DNA of 64,000 nucleotides, taken from Syntrophaceae bacterium UBA2280 (lineage in GTDB: Bacteria > Desulfobacterota > Syntrophia > Syntrophales > Smithellaceae). A program made the position numbers and the translations under genes. Shown here piece after piece: positions 58,571-64,000 of this stretch. How positions within the stretch are numbered: the stretch's first letter is position 1; each line of letters starts with the position of its first letter. Below the pieces are notes generated by a model. That model did no database searches, had not been told where the DNA came from, and was given only the letters and a program-made list of their open reading frames with translations. The stretch spans positions 31,540 to 95,539 of the forward strand of contig DDWS01000045.1 in NCBI GenBank assembly GCA_002347685.1. The letters run 5' to 3'.

Positions 58571-59362
58571 TGCAAGCTCCTTTTCTCGTTTTGTTTCTTC
58601 ACACCGAACGGTGTGATAGTCGGAAAATATTCCATCATATCAGAGCCTCTTGATGGAACGATTTTCCACTTATGGCGATATATGGCGGCAAACATGGAAA
58701 CTTGGGTTTCCGCCCTTTTTCCAGCATTCCGCACAGGATGAATGATGGCGTTTGTCCGTTCCTGAATTCATGGGGCCAAGTCCTTTTTCAACCCATATCC
58801 GCGCCGGGTCTCGGTTGGACGTTTCATGCTTTGCTTGGACTTTCTTAAATGAGATTTCATCTATCATGATACGCGCTCTGGAAAAGATTGCAATATTTTT
58901 CCCGGCGGATTGTTTGAATTATCCGGATGCGGGATCCTCCGGAACGACCCGGGAACTGAAGTCCGGCATGACCATCCATGATGAAATCAATTATTTGCGG
59001 GTCGGGAGGTCCGGATTACATTTTTTTATGCGACGCGCCTGCCGATGCATGGAGAGGGTTTTTAAGGGTCATGCCGTCACGACAGGTTTATGCCGTTTCT
59101 GCCCAGCTCTCCCGCCGGTCAGCTTTGCATTCGGCCACCCAATGGGCGATGTAGGGCAGTGTAGAATATATTTTACTAAACGACGAACAACCCACCTCAA
59201 AAGGCAGATTAAGCCCTTAACGGATGACGAGTTCCTCATATGGAAGCCATCTTCCGCCACAAGGTGTTCAAGATGCTTCTGAATAAAAGCAATATCTCAA
59301 AAGAAATGGTAAAGGTGCTCTCTGCGTGGAAACATTCCGGGGGGTGGCGGAATGGATCGGAA
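58571..59362. other. Intergenic region without recognisable genes
   Basis: About 790 bases between the minus-strand aldolase start and the end of the AlkD gene. Several short frames exist (for example 58752-59282) but they lack ribosome sites and family features. A leader hairpin is at 58600-58615. The stretch 59040-59290 reads like eroded coding sequence but I could not identify it. Confidence 0.5.
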
Positions 59363-60100
59363 TCAGATGGCGACTTGCGACAAAATACGCATGTCACCCT
59401 TCAGGAATGCCTGTCTTACATCCTCAGGGAATTTTTCTATGGAATATCTCAGCATTGTCCGGGGCATCCTTTTATAGTGCTTCACAAGAAATCTGTATTC
59501 TGTATCATAATCCCTGTTGCCGATCTCACGAAGCATCCAGCCCACCGCCTTGTGAATGAGGTCATGTTTGTGGTTAATCAGTATTTCAGCCAGCCTGAGG
59601 GTATCCTCATACTGATTATTTCGGATAAAATGATAGGTGGTCAACACAGCGATGCGCTGCACCCAGAGGTTTTTAGAATCAGCGAATTCATACAGAATTT
59701 TTCTATCCCTCTCGAAAAGCCAGGGTCCCAGTATTAAATGGGCTGATGAGTCAACAAGGTCCCAGTTGTTCACATGTTTTATGTTTTTCAGATAGAGTTC
59801 AACAATTTTTTCACATTCGGTTTGATCCTTCATTTGCTGAAACTTGAGAATCAGCATAAAGAGGGCAGTAAGCCGGTGTTCATGTACAGGGTCGGTCAAC
59901 AGATTTTCTATCTCTTTGAGGGTTATCTCCCGGTAATATTTTTTAGATACAGCCCTCTGAAGAGGCACGGTAACACCAAGAAACTGATCTCCCTCGCCGT
60001 ACCCGCCGGGGAAAGCCTGAAAGAATTGATACAGGTCTTTGCCTTTTTTGCTGTTGCTCAGCTGGTTCAGTTCAAATTTTATTTTTTCAACGATTTTCAT
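59363..60100 (-). CDS. AlkD-like DNA alkylation repair protein
   Basis: A HEAT-repeat DNA glycosylase of 245 residues, acting on bulky or cationic alkylated bases without base flipping. Repeats are visible as KFELNQLSNSKKGKDLYQFF, GVTVPLQRAVSKKYYREITL and HEHRLTALFMLILKFQQMKD. The conserved NNWDLVDSSAHLILGPWLFE and HKHDLIHKAVGWMLREIGNR segments hold the catalytic Asp/Trp and Arg-type residues of AlkC/AlkD. It is a single minus-strand gene with an alpha/beta hydrolase gene upstream. Confidence 0.92.
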   Translation of the reverse strand: MKIVEKIKFELNQLSNSKKGKDLYQFFQAFPGGYGEGDQFLGVTVPLQRAVSKKYYREITLKEIENLLTDPVHEHRLTALFMLILKFQQMKDQTECEKIVELYLKNIKHVNNWDLVDSSAHLILGPWLFERDRKILYEFADSKNLWVQRIAVLTTYHFIRNNQYEDTLRLAEILINHKHDLIHKAVGWMLREIGNRDYDTEYRFLVKHYKRMPRTMLRYSIEKFPEDVRQAFLKGDMRILSQVAI

Positions 60101-60117
60101 GCAGCATGAATGCCGGG

Positions 60118-61053
60118 CTATTTTTTAAAAAACTCCGTTAAAACACTATTAACACTCCCGGGATTTTCATAATGAACCAGATGCCCGCCTCCGTCGATTT
60201 CGTGATAGGTAAGATCCGGAATCGCTTTCTTAATATTGGATATTGAATCCTCCATGATCACAATATCAGCAGTCCCCCATGTAAGGAGAACAGGTACACC
60301 GGTTTCAGCGACTTTTTCATAGCTGGAGGTAAAATCAGATAGGGAATCTGTGCGAAGGTTCGACAGCCTGGCCCTCTTGAAGCCTTTATATGAAAGCTGT
60401 TCCCTGTATTTTTCAGTATATTCTGACGGGATAGAATCGGTATCCGCGAATACCTTTTTCGGATAATTCAGATTAATGCGGTCAAAAGCAGTCACAGCGA
60501 TATAGTTGCCGATTCCGGGAACCCTTACCAGCGCGATGATTGCCTTCATGGGAAGCACATTAATAAAAGGCGAAAGCAGGGCCAGCCTTTTTACTTTTTC
60601 AGGGTGATTGGCCGTGAACTCAACAGCAATGCTGCCGCCTTGTGAAGTACCCGCAAGATTCACAGGGTCTTTGATGTTAAGTTCAGAAAGGAGTTCACAA
60701 AGCTGGCGGTCATAAAGTTCTCTTGAATAGTTCACATCAGGCCGGTCTGAGTATCCAAACCCGTAAAGGTCGTACCTTATGACACGAAATCCGGCATCTG
60801 TGAGGGCATTTATGTTTTTATCCCAGGAAAACAGGGGTGCGGCATTTCCATGCACCAGCACCACAACCTCTCCATCCTCAGGCCCGCTTACATCGTAATG
60901 AACCACTCCGTCAGAAAGTTTTAGAAAGTTTAAACCCTGCAGTTCTTTTCGGACTTCATCATTGAGTTGCCTGACCTCAAGGTTACCGGTGATGAACGGA
61001 AGAATAATCAGCAGAAGTACTAATGCGGAAACGGTGATCAATACCTTTTTCAT
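60118..61053 (-). CDS. Membrane-anchored alpha/beta hydrolase
   Basis: A 311-residue serine hydrolase with an N-terminal uncleaved signal or anchor (KKVLITVSALVLLLIILPFI). The oxyanion motif VVVLVHGNAAPLFSWDKNIN, the second loop VIRYDLYGFGYSDRPD, the nucleophile elbow LAGTSQGGSIAVEF and the His in EIDGGGHLVHYENPGSV are intact. The ATG at 61053 follows AGGAGG. The active site faces the periplasm or the outer membrane side. It resembles haloalkane dehalogenase/epoxide hydrolase/esterase-type members; the substrate is not known. Confidence 0.87.
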   Translation of the reverse strand: MKKVLITVSALVLLLIILPFITGNLEVRQLNDEVRKELQGLNFLKLSDGVVHYDVSGPEDGEVVVLVHGNAAPLFSWDKNINALTDAGFRVIRYDLYGFGYSDRPDVNYSRELYDRQLCELLSELNIKDPVNLAGTSQGGSIAVEFTANHPEKVKRLALLSPFINVLPMKAIIALVRVPGIGNYIAVTAFDRINLNYPKKVFADTDSIPSEYTEKYREQLSYKGFKRARLSNLRTDSLSDFTSSYEKVAETGVPVLLTWGTADIVIMEDSISNIKKAIPDLTYHEIDGGGHLVHYENPGSVNSVLTEFFKK

Positions 61054-61240
61054 GATGGCCTCCTGTGAAATTTTTTTAATCATAAACAGTATGAATATTA
61101 AGTCAATGATAAAGTTTTTCTTGTCTTGAAACGCAGGCTCATAATAGTTTTAAGGCGGTGTCACCATATTGCCCCGGAAAATACATTTGGGCTGATCGGG
61201 TTTATTATTCTTGAACATCTCCAAACGATTATGTTAGTGA

Positions 61241-61275
61241 GCCTATAGCCTATAGCCCATCGCCCATCACCTATT
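61241..61275. repeat. Heptamer tandem array D
   Basis: GCCTATA, GCCTATA, GCCCATC, GCCCATC, ACCTATT: five units, the reverse complement of the type in arrays A and C. It lies in the divergent gap between the hydrolase and acylase genes. Confidence 0.85.
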
Positions 61276-61355
61276 ATTATTCTTGCATTGCTTTCAGGAC
61301 GTTGTATGATTCGCTGTATACCATCAGATGATGACAAATGCGAAAAGGAGGCAGT

Positions 61356-63926
61356 ATGGATAACAGGATGATCGACAGAACATGCAGGTGGAGGCATCAT
61401 TACAAGTATGGTTTCTGCATTGCAATCCTCCTTGCCTTTTATCTTTTTCTTAGCGGTTGTGCCGGTTTGACCGACCTGTATTTCCGACGCAGTGTTGTTC
61501 CGGTCGAGGGGGATATCAGGATCGCCGGTCTCAAAGAGCCGGTGACTGTCCGCCGCGATGCTTACGGCATTCCATTGATCGAAGCGAAAAGCAAAGAAGA
61601 CCTGGCCTGGGCTATTGGATACGTCAACGCGGCCGACCGGTTTGGCCAGATGACGGGAATCAAGCTGTTTTCTCAAGGGAGGCTGGCAGAAATGGCAGGC
61701 CCTGTTGTGCTTGATCTGGACATGTACATGCGCGCCATGAATCTCAGTTTGGCTGTGGAGAACCTTTTGACGAACACCAGTCCCGAGAATCTGGCGCTTC
61801 TTGCGCGATATGCCGACGGTGTCAACGCTTACGTCGCTGCCCACCAGGACCGGTTGCCGCCTTCTCTTAGGCTTGCGGGGTACAAGCCTGAACCGTGGAC
61901 GCCCGCCGACTCGCTTTCCATCTTTGCCTTCGTGAATTTTGCCCTTGCATTCAATCTTCATGAGGAAATCGCCTCGCTTATCGTTGCGCAGAAAATCGGC
62001 GCGGAAAAAACCGCGTGGGTCATGCCCATTTATCCGGATGAGCCTCTGCCTTTTGCCGAGGCGGCCAAACTCGAAGGACTTGACCTGTCAGGCGTGTCGG
62101 AGAATTTATCGGGCATCGCAGGCCTGTATCCGCTGCTTCATGCCTTCGGCCTGAGCGGCCAGGCCGCATCCAACAATTGGGCAATCGGCAAAGACAGGAC
62201 CGAAGGCCGGGCGAGCATTCTGGCCAATGATCAGCATCTCGTTTTAAGCATGCCGGCCATCTATAACCTGATGCATATCCGCTGTCCCCAATTCGATGCG
62301 GCCGGTGTGAATATGGTGGGCCTGCCCGCCATGGTTGCGGGTTATAACGGACATGTGGCCTGGGGGATGACCATGGTCATGGCCGACAACCAGGACATCT
62401 TTCTCGAACAGATCAAATCCATCCGTGACAAGCCGCATTACCTTTACAAAGGGCAGTGGCTGCCTGCAACCGAACGAAAAGAAATCTTCCGTGTCAAGGG
62501 CAAAGAACCTGTCAGCCTGACCATCCATGAAACAGTTCACGGTCCGCTTTTGAATGACATTCTCGGCAGGAAACCGGTCCATGTCATTCAGTCCAAAAAG
62601 CTTGATCTCAACTATGGGATAGCGATCAGCCAGGCGAATATCGCAAGTGGAGACAAAAGCGTCGATTCCTTCTTTGCGCTCAGCATGGCCAAATCCGTGG
62701 AAGAGGCATCCACGCTTATCAAACAGATTCGCTCCATCCCGCTGAATATGGTTTTTGCCGATCGGGATAACATTGCCTGGCAGGTGACCGGAAACTACCC
62801 GGTCAGAGCCGCAGGACGAGGCATGATGCCTTCGCCGGGCTGGAAAGGCGAGTATGACTGGACCGGCTTTTTGGACGAAAGCCAGCTGCCCTTTGCCGTC
62901 AATCCAGCTGCCGGATTCATCGGCACGGCCAACCATCGCACCATTGCCAAAGATGATCCCCGCGTGCTGTCTTCTTCATGGTACTGGCCGGAGCGGGCCG
63001 AACGCATCGAACAGATGATTCTGGCATCGGAGAAGCATACGTTGCAAACCTCCATCCAAATGCAGATGGATACCCAATCCCTTTTTGTCCCGAAGCTCAA
63101 AGAAATCGTTCTGACCGAAGCAGTCGTCAGAGAGATAGCCGGCTGGCCGGATGCCCGCCAACGCCAAAGAGCGCATACCGCCCTGGCGCTTTTGAAGGAT
63201 TTTGACGGAAACATGACCGTCGAATCGCCTGGCGCTGCTCTTGCTTCGGCGTTTCTGGATCAGGCCACAAGGAATATTTTTCTTGATGAACTGGGGCCGG
63301 CCGATGCCAACATCTGGCAGGCTTTTTTGGTCCTGAACAACGAAAGCTACAATGCCACCTGCGACCATCTGCTGATGCGGGGTGACGAGAGCCCCTTCTG
63401 GGATGACATTCGAACGCCGCTCAAAGAAACCAAAGTGCAGATCCTGGCACGATCCCTGGAGGATGCCGTCGCCTTTCTGGAAAAAAAGCTGGGCAGCGAT
63501 GCCCGAAAATGGCGCTGGGGCGCTCTGCATACCTATCACTGGGAAACCGACAGCTATTCGCTATTACCCCGGATGGGCCGGATCGAACGCACGGCGCTCA
63601 ACGTTCTGCGCCCCTACTTCAACCGCGGGCCTTATCCGGCGCCGGGCGACCACACCACGCTCAACGTTTCCAACTACATGATCGGGAAGGATTTCAAAAC
63701 ATGGATTATTCCAAGTGTGCGCCTGATTGTTGATTTCAGCCGGACAGAGCCGATGATGGCCGTCAACAGCGCCGGCCAGTCGGATCATCCTTCCAGCCCC
63801 CACTACGCCGACGGCATCACGCTGTGGCGGGAAGGCGGATACATTCCATTCCACTTCCAGGATGAGGGGATCAACGCCCGCTACAACAGAATTCTTACCC
63901 TGCATCCGATAGAGAAGGGGCAGTAG
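61356..63926 (+). CDS. Penicillin acylase-family N-terminal nucleophile hydrolase lipoprotein
   Basis: An 856-residue self-processing amidase that could act on beta-lactams, acyl-homoserine lactones or other N-acyl compounds. The start is the ATG at 61356 after AAAGGAGG. A lipoprotein signal ends FLSGC at about residue 34. The small subunit follows (KEPVTVRRDAYGIPLIEAKS, GYVNAADRFGQM). The autocleavage site is SGQAASNNWAIGKDRT with the nucleophile Ser at residue 272, then ILANDQHLVLSMPAIYNLMH. The large subunit has YNGHVAWGMTM and DRDNIAWQVTGNYPVR, with the conserved Asn in GFIGTANHRT. The substrate is unknown. PvdQ-like quorum quenching is one possibility. Confidence 0.93.
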   Translation: MDNRMIDRTCRWRHHYKYGFCIAILLAFYLFLSGCAGLTDLYFRRSVVPVEGDIRIAGLKEPVTVRRDAYGIPLIEAKSKEDLAWAIGYVNAADRFGQMTGIKLFSQGRLAEMAGPVVLDLDMYMRAMNLSLAVENLLTNTSPENLALLARYADGVNAYVAAHQDRLPPSLRLAGYKPEPWTPADSLSIFAFVNFALAFNLHEEIASLIVAQKIGAEKTAWVMPIYPDEPLPFAEAAKLEGLDLSGVSENLSGIAGLYPLLHAFGLSGQAASNNWAIGKDRTEGRASILANDQHLVLSMPAIYNLMHIRCPQFDAAGVNMVGLPAMVAGYNGHVAWGMTMVMADNQDIFLEQIKSIRDKPHYLYKGQWLPATERKEIFRVKGKEPVSLTIHETVHGPLLNDILGRKPVHVIQSKKLDLNYGIAISQANIASGDKSVDSFFALSMAKSVEEASTLIKQIRSIPLNMVFADRDNIAWQVTGNYPVRAAGRGMMPSPGWKGEYDWTGFLDESQLPFAVNPAAGFIGTANHRTIAKDDPRVLSSSWYWPERAERIEQMILASEKHTLQTSIQMQMDTQSLFVPKLKEIVLTEAVVREIAGWPDARQRQRAHTALALLKDFDGNMTVESPGAALASAFLDQATRNIFLDELGPADANIWQAFLVLNNESYNATCDHLLMRGDESPFWDDIRTPLKETKVQILARSLEDAVAFLEKKLGSDARKWRWGALHTYHWETDSYSLLPRMGRIERTALNVLRPYFNRGPYPAPGDHTTLNVSNYMIGKDFKTWIIPSVRLIVDFSRTEPMMAVNSAGQSDHPSSPHYADGITLWREGGYIPFHFQDEGINARYNRILTLHPIEKGQ

Positions 63927-63954
63927 GCAGATAAAATAGCTCCTCTAAGGGGCG

Positions 63955-63996
63955 GCGGATGGTGGATAGTGGATAGTGGATAGTGGATAGCGGTCC
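63955..63996. repeat. Heptamer tandem array E
   Basis: GCGGATG, then GTGGATA four times, then GCGGTCC, ending near the window edge. It starts 28 bases after the acylase stop codon. Confidence 0.88.
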
Positions 63997-64000
63997 ACTC

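Noticed and set aside
58752..59282. 176-aa open frame on the plus strand
   Set aside because: No ribosome site, Cys/Arg-rich without pattern, and no domain recognised; may be eroded sequence.

Overview
The window looks like a chromosomal segment of an anaerobic Desulfobacterota ("deltaproteobacterial") bacterium, plausibly near the Syntrophales. This is inferred from gene content: a tripartite tricarboxylate and a TRAP transporter, two acyl-CoA synthetases, a pyruvoyl arginine decarboxylase, a 2-hydroxyacyl-CoA dehydratase-type pair, duplicated Feo systems, an in-frame UGA read as selenocysteine, and many short-period intergenic repeats. No rRNA, tRNA, CRISPR array, prophage or intact IS element was seen.

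Layout. 1-7.3 kb: end of a TRAP permease, then a GntR-regulated operon of a GlpA/GlpD-type dehydrogenase, an alkyl-DHAP-synthase-like flavoprotein and an FGGY kinase. 7.4-9.5 kb (minus): truA and an NlpC/P60 lipoprotein. 9.7-14.9 kb: cNMP-binding protein, ferritin-like protein, pyruvoyl arginine decarboxylase, CheW, alpha/beta hydrolase, ParA, a DUF3617 protein and a FabG-type reductase. 15.0-20.1 kb (minus): a phosphatase-like lipoprotein and an operon of two acyl-CoA synthetases plus a MerR regulator. 20.3-23.4 kb: tctCBA. 23.5-25.3 kb: TupA-like ATP-grasp, a Cys-rich zinc/rubredoxin-like protein and a lipoprotein.

25.5-30.4 kb (minus): a Fur-controlled feoA-feoA-feoB-P8 cluster and fur itself, each behind a Fur box. 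30.6-32.8 kb: a peroxide-defence operon containing a lipoprotein peroxiredoxin whose peroxidatic residue is encoded by TGA, followed at once by a SECIS-like hairpin, then ohrR, the C-terminal stub of a lost glutathione peroxidase, and ohr. 32.9-34.4 kb (minus): a NicO-type metal transporter with DUF1007. 34.6-37.1 kb (minus): a hybrid histidine kinase. 37.4-38.9 kb: a hypothetical gene and a ZIP transporter.

39.2-53.3 kb (minus) is the most unusual region: about 14 kb of almost contiguous, often overlapping genes behind two Fur boxes. In transcription order these are a new 57-aa Cys-rich protein, exbB, exbD, tonB, DUF2292, DUF2325, feoA, feoB (with an extra domain), a small secreted protein, a TonB-dependent receptor, two DUF4198-type proteins, a NapH/NosR-like 4Fe-4S membrane protein, an HgdB-like protein, its HgdC-like ATP-dependent activator, and a CcdA/DsbD-like membrane protein. 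It reads as an outer-membrane-to-cytoplasm metal uptake route joined to an ATP-driven low-potential reductase.

53.9-64 kb: a YefM/YoeB toxin-antitoxin pair, small proteins, an IS91-like remnant, a flavodoxin-like protein, gpmA and class I aldolase (minus), AlkD-type DNA repair, an alpha/beta hydrolase, and a penicillin-acylase-type Ntn hydrolase. Seven-base-period tandem arrays (seven loci) and palindromic elements are scattered between genes. Three of the arrays supply the stop codon of the gene they follow.
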